Source: Pilimelia columellifera
GTDB lineage: Bacteria; Actinomycetota; Actinomycetes; Mycobacteriales; Micromonosporaceae
Length of the DNA stretch: 24,960 bases
Direction: 5' to 3'
Assembly (NCBI RefSeq): GCF_039532605.1
Contig: NZ_BAAARY010000024.1
Location: 1-24,960, forward strand
Shown here: positions 17,194 to 23,777 of the stretch, one piece after another
How the letters are laid out: each line of letters starts with the position of its first letter
Numbering within the stretch: the stretch's first letter is position 1
Program-made: the position numbers and the translations under genes
Notes under the pieces: generated by a model
Told to the model about the DNA's origin: nothing
What the model saw: only the letters and a program-made list of their open reading frames with translations
Database searches by the model: none

Positions 17194-18372
17194 TCAGAAC
17201 AACTGCCGCAGGGGGAAGATCAGGTTGTCCCACCAGGCGGCCACCACCGCCAGGTACGCCTTGCCGACGGTCGACACCGCCACCGCCGCCGCCATCGCGG
17301 CGATCGCCGAGAGCACCAGCAGCAGCAGCGCCGAGCCGGACAGGTTCTGCCGGTAGAGACGACTGACGCCCTTGGCGTCCACCAGCTTTCCACCGACCTT
17401 CAACCGGGTCAGGAACGTCGACGCCATGCCGCCCCGCCCCTTGTCGAGGAACTCGACGAGCGTGGCGTGCGTGCCAACAGCGACGATGAGCGAAACGCCC
17501 TTCTCGTCGGCAAGCAGCATGGCCAGGTCCTCGCTGGTGGCCGCGGCCGGGAACGTGATCGCCGGGACGCCCAACTGCTGGGTGCGCGCCAGGCCAGGGG
17601 CCCGGCCGTCCGGGTAGGCGTGCACCACCACCTCGGCGCCACAGCGCAGCACGTCGTCGGAGACCGAGTCCATGTCACCGATGATCATGTCGGGCGTGTA
17701 GCCGGCCTCGACGAGAGCGTCGGCGCCGCCGTCGACGCCGACGAGCACCGGCTTGAACTCGCGCACGTACGGGCGCAGCACGTCCAGGTCGGCCTTGTAG
17801 TCGTAGCCGCGCACCACGATGAGGCAGTGCCGGCCCGCGAACGACGTCACGACGTCCGGCACGCCGACGCCGTCGAGCAGGAGGTCACGTTCCTGTTTGA
17901 GGTACTCCATGGTGTTGGCCGCGAATGCCTCCAACTGCACCGACAGGCCCTCACGCGCGTCGGCCATCGCCTTGCCGACCGACGCGACGTCCTGACGGAC
18001 GCCGGCAGCCACCGGCTCGCCGTCGACCAGGACCTTGTCGTCCTCGATCCGGACGACGGCGCCCTCACGTAACTGCTGGAAGATCGTCTCGCCGAGGTCG
18101 TCGATCAGCGGAATGCCCGCCTCGACGAGCATCTGCGGGCCGAGGTTCGGATAGCGGCCGGAGATCGACGGCCGGGCGTTGAGCACCGCCGCGACACCGA
18201 CCGCCACCAACGAATCCGCCGCGACCCGATCGAGGTCGACATGGTCGATGACGGCGATGTCACCGGGGCGCAGCCGACCGACCAGACGCTTGGTCCGGCG
18301 GTCGAGGCGGGCAGTGCCGGACAGCGCGCCTGGCTCGGCGCTGCGGGTCCGACGCAGGGTGGGTAGACGCAT
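17194..18372 (-). CDS. steA: Putative cytokinetic ring protein SteA
   Basis: The 392-aa protein matches recalled M. tuberculosis Rv1697 along its length. Shared stretches include GTARLDRRTKRLVGRLRPGD, SGRYPNLGP (71-79), LEAFAANTMEYL, a thiamine-pyrophosphokinase-like GDMDS (232-236) and STFLTRLKVGGKLVDAK. One C-terminal TM helix lies at about 347-369, so the folded part should be cytoplasmic. In Corynebacterium SteA and SteB act in the RipC-FtsEX daughter-cell separation pathway. Thiamine pyrophosphokinase activity has not been shown for this family to my knowledge. I start at ATG 18372 because it gives the family's usual N-terminus. ATG 18390 would add six residues and overlap an inverted repeat. 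No clear ribosome site precedes either. Confidence 0.92.
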   Translation of the reverse strand: MRLPTLRRTRSAEPGALSGTARLDRRTKRLVGRLRPGDIAVIDHVDLDRVAADSLVAVGVAAVLNARPSISGRYPNLGPQMLVEAGIPLIDDLGETIFQQLREGAVVRIEDDKVLVDGEPVAAGVRQDVASVGKAMADAREGLSVQLEAFAANTMEYLKQERDLLLDGVGVPDVVTSFAGRHCLIVVRGYDYKADLDVLRPYVREFKPVLVGVDGGADALVEAGYTPDMIIGDMDSVSDDVLRCGAEVVVHAYPDGRAPGLARTQQLGVPAITFPAAATSEDLAMLLADEKGVSLIVAVGTHATLVEFLDKGRGGMASTFLTRLKVGGKLVDAKGVSRLYRQNLSGSALLLLVLSAIAAMAAAVAVSTVGKAYLAVVAAWWDNLIFPLRQLF

Positions 18373-18387
18373 CGTCAGCCATCTTGA

Positions 18388-18419
18388 CATGTCGCCGAAC
18401 GCGCCGTGAGCGCGACATG
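18388..18419. promoter_or_regulatory. Inverted repeat between recN and steA
   Basis: CATGTCGC (18388-18395) and GCGACATG (18412-18419) are perfect inverted arms separated by 16 nt in the 64-nt gap between the recN stop and the steA start. It could be an operator, a recN 3' hairpin or a steA leader structure. It is not the actinobacterial LexA box (TCGAAC-N4-GTTCGA). Confidence 0.35.
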
Positions 18420-18436
18420 CCTGTTCAGCACGGTTA

Positions 18437-20236
18437 TCACCGATTTCTGACGCTCTCGCTTGCGGGTTTGGCCCGGGTGACGGGCACCGGCGGCTGCTTC
18501 TCCGCCGCCGCGACCGCCAGCAGCTCCTGCGCGTGCGCGATCCCCAGGTCAGAGTCCGGCAGGCCGGCGAGCATCCGGGCGAGCTCGCGGGCCCGATCAT
18601 CGTCGGTGACCATCCGGACCCCGCTGGTCGTCACCGAGCCGCTGGTGTCCTTGGCGACCACCAGATGCCGGTCGGCGAACGCGGCCACCTGCGGCAGGTG
18701 CGTCACCACCAGCACCTGATGACTGCGGGCCAGCCTGGCCAGCCGCCGGCCGATCTCCACCGCGGCCCGACCTCCCACCCCGGCGTCGACCTCGTCGAAG
18801 ACGAGCGTGCCCGGCCCGCCCGCGCCGGCGAAGACGACCTCGATCGCCAACATCACCCGCGACAGCTCACCTCCGGACGCGCCCCGCTGCAACGGCAGCG
18901 CCGGCGCCCCCGGATGAGCGGCCAACCGCAGCTCCACCTCGTCGGCACCGTCAGCGGCCACCGCCTGTGGCGACCCCGCGATGACGACGGTCGCCGCGTC
19001 CGACGCCACTGGACGCGGCGTCACCGACACCTCGATCCGCGCCTGTGGCATGGCCAGGCCCGCCAACTCGACGCTCACCTGATCGGCGAAGCGGACCGCC
19101 GCCTCCCGCCGCGACGCGGACAGCCCGGCGGCCAGATCCGCGACCTCCGCCGCGAGGGCGTCACGGCGGGCGGTGAGCTCCTCCAACCGTTCATCCGACG
19201 AGTCCAGCTCAGCGAGCCGGTCCTGTGACCTGGCCGCCCAGCCCAGCACCCCGTCGATATCGTCGGCGTACTTGCGCGTCAGCGTTCTCAGGACCGCACG
19301 TCGCTCGTTCAGCGCCGACAGCCGATGGGGGTCCGCATCCAGGCTCTGCAAATAGGCGGACAGCTCCGCGACGACGTCCGCGACCAACGCGCCGGCCTCG
19401 GCGAGACGCTCAGACAGCGGCCCGAGCGCGGCGTCCACCGATGCCTGGGCGTCGAGCTGGCGGCGGGCGGCGCCGATGAGCGCCACGGCGTCAGCGTCAG
19501 CGTCGGCGTCGCCGCCGCAGGCCGTGTACGCGGCGTGCGCGGCGATACGCAGACCCTCAGCATGCTCAAGCCGCTGAGCCTCGGCGCGCAGCGCGATGTC
19601 CTCGCCCGGCTGCGGGTCCAACTCGGCGATCTCGGCCAGTCCCAGCCGCAGCAGATCGGCCTCGCGGTGGCGCTCGCGCAGGTTGGCGAGGCGGTCAGCC
19701 AGGTCACCGCTGATCCGGCGCCACTGGTCGAAGGCCTGCCGGTAGGCGACCAGGGCCTTCTCGTGCTCAGGTCCGGCGAACCGGTCCAGGGCGGAGCGTT
19801 GCTCAGCCGGACGCAGCAGCCGGAGCTGACCGGCCTGGCCGTGCACCGCCACCAGCTGCTCGCCCAGCTCGCCGAGCAGCCCCACCGGCGCCGACCGTCC
19901 GCCGACGTGCGCCCGGGATCGACCCTCGGCGGTCACCGTACGGCTCAACAGCAAGGCGCCGTCCTCGTCGACGTCGCCGCCGGCGTCCCGAACCCGCTCG
20001 GCTATCGACCCACTTGCCCCGCCACTCGGGCGGACCCGCCCCTCGACGACCGCGCGACCCGGCTCGGCCCGCACCTTCGCCGCGTCGGCCCGACCGCCCA
20101 GCAGCAGGCCCAGACCGGTCACGACCATCGTCTTGCCCGCGCCGGTCTCGCCGGTGATGACGTTCATGCCTCGGGTCAGCGGCAGGGTCGTGTCGTCGAT
20201 CACGCCGAGCCCGGTGATGCGCAACTCCTCCAGCAC
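18437..20236 (-). CDS. recN: DNA repair protein RecN
   Basis: RecN is an SMC-like ATPase that acts early in double-strand-break repair. The 599-aa protein has Walker A GETGAGKT (29-36), a long central coiled-coil region (about 160-370) and an ABC signature GGELSRVML from residue 455. Walker B LVFDEVDAGVGG follows near 478, with the H-loop region VVTHLPQVAA after it. The N-terminus MLEELRITGLGVI is typical. Start GTG 20236 has only a weak G-rich ribosome site. It lies 49 nt after nadK and 64 nt before steA. RecN is often SOS-induced, but I found no LexA-like box upstream, so any control probably acts at the head of the run. Confidence 0.97.
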   Translation of the reverse strand: MLEELRITGLGVIDDTTLPLTRGMNVITGETGAGKTMVVTGLGLLLGGRADAAKVRAEPGRAVVEGRVRPSGGASGSIAERVRDAGGDVDEDGALLLSRTVTAEGRSRAHVGGRSAPVGLLGELGEQLVAVHGQAGQLRLLRPAEQRSALDRFAGPEHEKALVAYRQAFDQWRRISGDLADRLANLRERHREADLLRLGLAEIAELDPQPGEDIALRAEAQRLEHAEGLRIAAHAAYTACGGDADADADAVALIGAARRQLDAQASVDAALGPLSERLAEAGALVADVVAELSAYLQSLDADPHRLSALNERRAVLRTLTRKYADDIDGVLGWAARSQDRLAELDSSDERLEELTARRDALAAEVADLAAGLSASRREAAVRFADQVSVELAGLAMPQARIEVSVTPRPVASDAATVVIAGSPQAVAADGADEVELRLAAHPGAPALPLQRGASGGELSRVMLAIEVVFAGAGGPGTLVFDEVDAGVGGRAAVEIGRRLARLARSHQVLVVTHLPQVAAFADRHLVVAKDTSGSVTTSGVRMVTDDDRARELARMLAGLPDSDLGIAHAQELLAVAAAEKQPPVPVTRAKPASESVRNR

Positions 20237-20285
20237 AGTGCCCGACAGTAGCGGCGCACACCGACGCTGGCCAACCCGTCGCCCG

Positions 20286-21170
20286 TTACGGGCGTCCGCC
20301 GCGCCAACCGGACACCGACAGCCCGAACTTGGCCACCAGCCGCTCCGTGAACGTCTGCGGACGCAACCGGGCCACCCGCACCGGCAGGTGACCCCGTCTC
20401 ACCTGCACCTTCGCCCCCGGCGGCAGGTCGAAGACGCGACGACCGTCACAGCACAACACCGCCATCGCGATGTACGGGTCGACGGTGATGTCGATGGTGG
20501 ACGTCGGCGCGGTCACCAACGGCCGGTTGAACAGGGCGTGCGCGCTGATCGGCACCAGCAGCATCGCCTCCACCTCCGGCCACACGACCGGACCGCCGGC
20601 CGACAACGCGTACGCCGTCGAACCGGTCGGCGTGGCGCAGACCACCCCGTCACAGCCGTAGCGCGACAGCGGACGCCCGTCCACGTCGACCCGCAGCTCC
20701 AGCATGTGCGCGCGGGAGCCCTTCTCGACCGTGACCTCGTTGAGCGCCCAGGAGCTGGCCACCTCGCTGCCGGCCAGTTCGGCCCGCACGTCGAGGGTGA
20801 GCCGCTCGTCCACGGTGTATTCGCGCGCGATGACGTCGCGGACGACCTGGTCGATGTCATCAGTCTCGGCCTCAGCCAGGAATCCGACCTTTCCCAGGTT
20901 GATGCCCAGCAACGGGGCCTTCGCCGGACGGGCCAGTTCGGCGGCGCGAAGGAGCGTGCCGTCCCCGCCCAACGCGAAGACGATCTCCGCACCGTCAGCC
21001 GCGGAAGGGTCGTCGACCCAGGTCAGCCCCGGCAGGTCAAGATCAGGGGCCTCTTGGGCCAGGACGCGCACCTGGAAACCGGCGTCCAGCAGATCCTTGG
21101 CGACGGTCCGCGCGTGGGCGGTGTTCATCACCCGGCCGGTATGGGTGACCAGCAACGCAGCCCGACTCAT
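20286..21170 (-). CDS. nadK: NAD kinase
   Basis: This enzyme phosphorylates NAD to NADP with ATP (or polyphosphate, in actinobacterial enzymes). The 294-aa protein has the signature GGDGT (68-72), LGINLGKVGFLAE, NEVTVEKG and the CATPTGSTAYALSAGGP motif of the NAD-binding region. ATG 21170 overlaps the tlyA stop as ATGA and has GGGAG about 7 nt upstream. The tlyA-nadK-recN order is the same as M. tuberculosis Rv1694-Rv1696 as I recall it. Confidence 0.97.
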   Translation of the reverse strand: MSRAALLVTHTGRVMNTAHARTVAKDLLDAGFQVRVLAQEAPDLDLPGLTWVDDPSAADGAEIVFALGGDGTLLRAAELARPAKAPLLGINLGKVGFLAEAETDDIDQVVRDVIAREYTVDERLTLDVRAELAGSEVASSWALNEVTVEKGSRAHMLELRVDVDGRPLSRYGCDGVVCATPTGSTAYALSAGGPVVWPEVEAMLLVPISAHALFNRPLVTAPTSTIDITVDPYIAMAVLCCDGRRVFDLPPGAKVQVRRGHLPVRVARLRPQTFTERLVAKFGLSVSGWRGGRP

Positions 21171-22033
21171 CGCCGCTCCCCCGCTCCGATGGAATCCGTC
21201 GCCGGGGGGGCCGCCCCGGTCGGGCCGCCCGCAGGCCCGGCCGCGACGACCGCCGCGACCTGATCGGCGTCCACCGGCGGCGCGTCGGCCCGCAACCAGA
21301 GAAAGAACTCGACGTTTCCGCTCGGCCCCGGCAACGGGCTGGCGGCGACCCCCGCCACGCCGAGGCCCAACCGGCCGGCGCCGGCGGCCACCTCCAGCAC
21401 CGCTTCAGCACGCAACGTCGGATCGCGGACGACCCCGCCGTCGCCGACGCGCTGCCTGCCGACCTCGAACTGCGGCTTCACCATCAGGGCCAGGTCCCCG
21501 TCGGGGCAGGTGCAGTCCCGCAACGCGGGCAACACCAGGCGCAGCGAGATGAACGACAGGTCAGCGACCGTGAGGTCCACCACCCCGCCGATGATCTCCG
21601 GCGTCAGGGCGCGCACGTTCGTGCGCTCGTGCACCACCACCCGGGGATCGTTACGCAACGCCCAGGCGAGCTGCCCGTACCCGACGTCGACCGCGACTAC
21701 CCGGCTGGCCCCGGCCCGTAGCAACACGTCAGTGAAACCGCCGGTCGACGCGCCGGCGTCCAGGCAGCGCCGGCCGGTGACGCGGAGCCCTCGCAGGCTG
21801 AAGTCGGCGAGCGCGCCGGCAAGCTTGTGACCGCCGCGGGAGACGAAATCGTCCCGTGGGTCGTCCCCGAGAACCCGGACCGGGTCGGCCGGATCGACCA
21901 TGGCGGCCACCTTCGCCGCAGCCACGCCGCGCACCTGAACTCTGCCGGCGGACACCAGCTCCGCGGCCTGCTCACGCGAACGCGCCAACCCTCGGCGGAC
22001 GAGCTCAGCGTCAAGCCGCATTCGACGGGCCAT
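21167..22033 (-). CDS. tlyA: TlyA family rRNA (cytidine-2'-O)-methyltransferase
   Basis: The 288-aa protein joins an N-terminal S4 RNA-binding domain (about 5-60) to an FtsJ-like methyltransferase. The SAM-binding motif is LDAGASTGGFTDVLL (91-105). The K-D-K-E catalytic set can be read as Lys70 (SRGGHKL), Asp158 (VADLSF), Lys186 (MVKPQFE) and Glu242 (NVEFFLWL). In M. tuberculosis TlyA methylates 16S C1409 and 23S C1920, which makes ribosomes sensitive to capreomycin. The linker before SRGG reads DDFV rather than the mycobacterial RxWV. ATG 22033 has AAGGA 9 nt upstream, which lies in a duplicated leader. A second ATG four codons in is possible. A low-complexity Ala/Pro/Gly tail ends the protein. 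Confidence 0.95.
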   Translation of the reverse strand: MARRMRLDAELVRRGLARSREQAAELVSAGRVQVRGVAAAKVAAMVDPADPVRVLGDDPRDDFVSRGGHKLAGALADFSLRGLRVTGRRCLDAGASTGGFTDVLLRAGASRVVAVDVGYGQLAWALRNDPRVVVHERTNVRALTPEIIGGVVDLTVADLSFISLRLVLPALRDCTCPDGDLALMVKPQFEVGRQRVGDGGVVRDPTLRAEAVLEVAAGAGRLGLGVAGVAASPLPGPSGNVEFFLWLRADAPPVDADQVAAVVAAGPAGGPTGAAPPATDSIGAGERR

Positions 22034-22037
22034 CTCA

Positions 22038-22077
22038 ACGGGTCCTTCGCGTGGTAGACGGGTCGTTCGCGTGGCAG
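22038..22077. repeat. 20-bp tandem duplication in tlyA leader
   Basis: ACGGGTCCTTCGCGTGGTAG (22038-22057) is followed directly by a second copy (22058-22077) with 18 of 20 identical bases. The pair fills most of the 50-nt gap between the 68-aa gene and tlyA. On the minus strand the copy next to tlyA reads GCGAAGGACC and supplies the AAGGA ribosome site; the distal copy reads GCGAACGACC. Confidence 0.85.
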
Positions 22078-22083
22078 TTCGCC

Positions 22084-22290
22084 TCAGGCGTCGTCGATCG
22101 TGGCCAGGGTGTCCCGCAAGGTGCCGTGGGCGGCCTCATACTGCGCGATCTGGTCCGGCAGCGGGAGATCCGCGGCATTGGCCATCGCTCGGACAGCGGC
22201 ATCCACGGCCGGGTGCCCCGCGGTCTCGGCGGGGCCGGCGCCGACAATGGCCTCGCCCGACCAACGGCCCGCAGACTCCGCGCCATTCAC
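22084..22290 (-). CDS. Small conserved-looking protein of unknown function (68 aa)
   Basis: A 68-aa frame lies exactly between its neighbours. Its GTG at 22290 overlaps the stop of the phasin-like gene as GTGA, and its TGA at 22084 is 50 nt before tlyA. The N-terminal half is Ala/Gly-rich. The C-terminal half (DQIAQYEAAHGTLRDTLATI) is predicted helical and looks like the conserved part. M. tuberculosis has a small protein of unknown function, Rv1693, in the same place next to tlyA. Correspondence by position is inference. There is no TM helix, Cys cluster or signal peptide. Confidence 0.75.
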   Translation of the reverse strand: MNGAESAGRWSGEAIVGAGPAETAGHPAVDAAVRAMANAADLPLPDQIAQYEAAHGTLRDTLATIDDA

Positions 22291-22835
22291 GCGCCCGAGC
22301 CCTTCACGGAGGTCGCCCCGTCCGCCGCTGGCGACGGTGCGCCGCTGGATGGGCCGCCCTGGGCCGGCGCTGCGGTCCCGCCGGGCGAGGCGCCTCCCGC
22401 CGGCGTCGCCTTCTTCGCGGCCTTCCGTACAGCCTTCTTCACGACCGGGCGGGCCGCAGGCGCCGCCGCTGAACCGACAGTCGGCGTCGAGGACCGGACA
22501 ACGGTGGCCGCGCCGGCTGCCGTCGCGGCCTCGACCCGCAACTGCGCGACCTGGGACTCCAACCGGTCGACCCGCCGGGAGAGGGCATCCACGTCATCCG
22601 CGCCGGCCAGACCCATCCGCCCAAGGGCGCCCTCGACCTCACCGCGAATGGTGGTGAGGAGGGCGCCGCGGCTCGACACGGCCGCGGAGATGATCTCCTC
22701 GCTGATGGCCTGAGCCTGAACGGCCGTCGCGCCACCGACGCCAACAGCCCGCGCGACCAGATCCTGCGCCCGCTTCCGGGACGCCTCGGTGACGCCGGTC
22801 AGCAACTCCACGTACGCGCGCCAAGTGTCCTGCAT
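22287..22835 (-). CDS. Phasin-like coiled-coil protein with Lys/Ala-rich tail
   Basis: The 182-aa protein starts MQDTWRAYVELLTGVTEASR and is almost wholly helical to residue 105, with a heptad-like end (DVDALSRRVDRLESQVAQLR). This resembles phasins and polyhydroxyalkanoate granule-associated proteins. A disordered stretch follows, with a basic block VVKKAVRKAAKKA (about 129-141) that looks like histone H1-type tails, and then a Gly/Ala/Pro/Ser-rich end. ATG 22835 is chosen because the helical domain starts there and GGAG is near. The longer open frame to 23018 runs into the HAD gene. A granule- or DNA-binding role is possible but not shown. A 127-nt gap with a hairpin separates it from the HAD gene. 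Confidence 0.75.
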   Translation of the reverse strand: MQDTWRAYVELLTGVTEASRKRAQDLVARAVGVGGATAVQAQAISEEIISAAVSSRGALLTTIRGEVEGALGRMGLAGADDVDALSRRVDRLESQVAQLRVEAATAAGAATVVRSSTPTVGSAAAPAARPVVKKAVRKAAKKATPAGGASPGGTAAPAQGGPSSGAPSPAADGATSVKGSGA

Positions 22836-22936
22836 CGTCTCCGCCTTCCACCGTCGCCCACGATCCCGCATCACGCTACCCGGCCGGGGCCGCCCGCCGT
22901 AGCACCAGGCGTGGCCCGGGGACGCTGGCGTCCGGA

Positions 22937-22956
22937 GCCGCCGAAAGCTCGGCGGC
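22937..22956. terminator. Perfect 8-bp hairpin after HAD phosphatase gene
   Basis: GCCGCCGA (22937-22944) and TCGGCGGC (22949-22956) form an 8-bp GC-rich stem with an AAGC loop. It lies 6 nt past the stop codon of the HAD gene on the minus strand. No U run follows, so it may be a weak or U-less terminator, with a new promoter then needed for the phasin-like gene. Confidence 0.5.
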
Positions 22957-22962
22957 GGTTCC

Positions 22963-23775
22963 CTAGGATGCCGGCAGTCGTGGAGGCAGGAACAGAGCAC
23001 CGAGATCAGCGCCGACAAAACGGGGGCGCTGCGCCGGCGCGGCGCTGGCGGCGTCCTCCTCGGAGGCGACTCCGGTCAGCACCAGCAGGCTGTCCATGCC
23101 AGCCCGGACGGCGCCCTCGATATCGGTGTCCAACCGGTCGCCGACCACCAGCGGGCGAGTCGCGCCAGCCCGCCGCGCCGCCTGCTCAAACAGGCCGGGC
23201 GCCGGCTTCCCGATGACGATGTCGGGCTGCCGGTCCAGCGCCACGGCAAGGGCCGCCACCAACGCCCCGTTGCCAGGTAGCGGGCCCCGCGGCGAGGGGA
23301 GCGTCCGATCGGTGTTCGTGGCTACCCACGCCGCTCCGGCCCGAACGGCCACGCATGCCTCGGCTAACTCGGCCCAGGACACCTGCGGGCCGTAGCCCTG
23401 CACCACCGCGACCGGAGCTTCGGCTGCCGCCGCCACCACGGCAAGGCCGACCTCAGCGCACTCAGCCCGCAGAGCATCGGCGCCGACGACAAGGACCGGA
23501 GCGCCGGCAGGCAACCGCCGGGCAAGCTCAGCCGCGGCGGCCCGGGCCGCGGTGTGCACCTCGCCGGCCCGGGCCGGCACCCCCATCCCTCTGAGCAGGG
23601 CAGCGACCTCAGCCGGTCGCCGAGAGGCGTTGTTGGTGGCAAAGGCCGCCGCGACGCCCTCGGCGTCCAGCTGTGAGATCGCCTCGGGCGCGCCAGGAAT
23701 CGGCTGCGCTCCGAGGAAGACAACGCCGTCCAGGTCGAAAATGACAAGATCGTAGTCGTCCACCAGCCGAGTCAT
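22963..23775 (-). CDS. HAD-IIA family (NagD-like) phosphatase
   Basis: This is a 270-aa hydrolase of the HAD superfamily with a C2-type cap. The nucleophile motif DLDGV has Asp14 and Asp16, motif II is TNN (47-49), the motif III Lys is in IGKPAPG (Lys190), and motif IV is GDRLDTDI (212-219). The M. tuberculosis counterpart by order, Rv1692, was shown to be a glycerol-3-phosphate phosphatase in lipid recycling. The substrate here is inferred from that. ATG 23775 is 2 nt after the TPR gene stop, so the two genes are co-translated. A hairpin follows the stop. Confidence 0.92.
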   Translation of the reverse strand: MTRLVDDYDLVIFDLDGVVFLGAQPIPGAPEAISQLDAEGVAAAFATNNASRRPAEVAALLRGMGVPARAGEVHTAARAAAAELARRLPAGAPVLVVGADALRAECAEVGLAVVAAAAEAPVAVVQGYGPQVSWAELAEACVAVRAGAAWVATNTDRTLPSPRGPLPGNGALVAALAVALDRQPDIVIGKPAPGLFEQAARRAGATRPLVVGDRLDTDIEGAVRAGMDSLLVLTGVASEEDAASAAPAQRPRFVGADLGALFLPPRLPAS

Positions 23776-23777
23776 GG

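Noticed and set aside
18373..18600. N-terminal extension of SteA into recN
   Set aside because: Arg/Ser-rich sequence antiparallel to no homologue and overlapping the recN 3' end; the family start is MRLPTLRR.
20237..20285. Search for a LexA/SOS box before recN
   Set aside because: No TCGAAC-N4-GTTCGA-like sequence is present in the nadK-recN gap or in the gap after recN.
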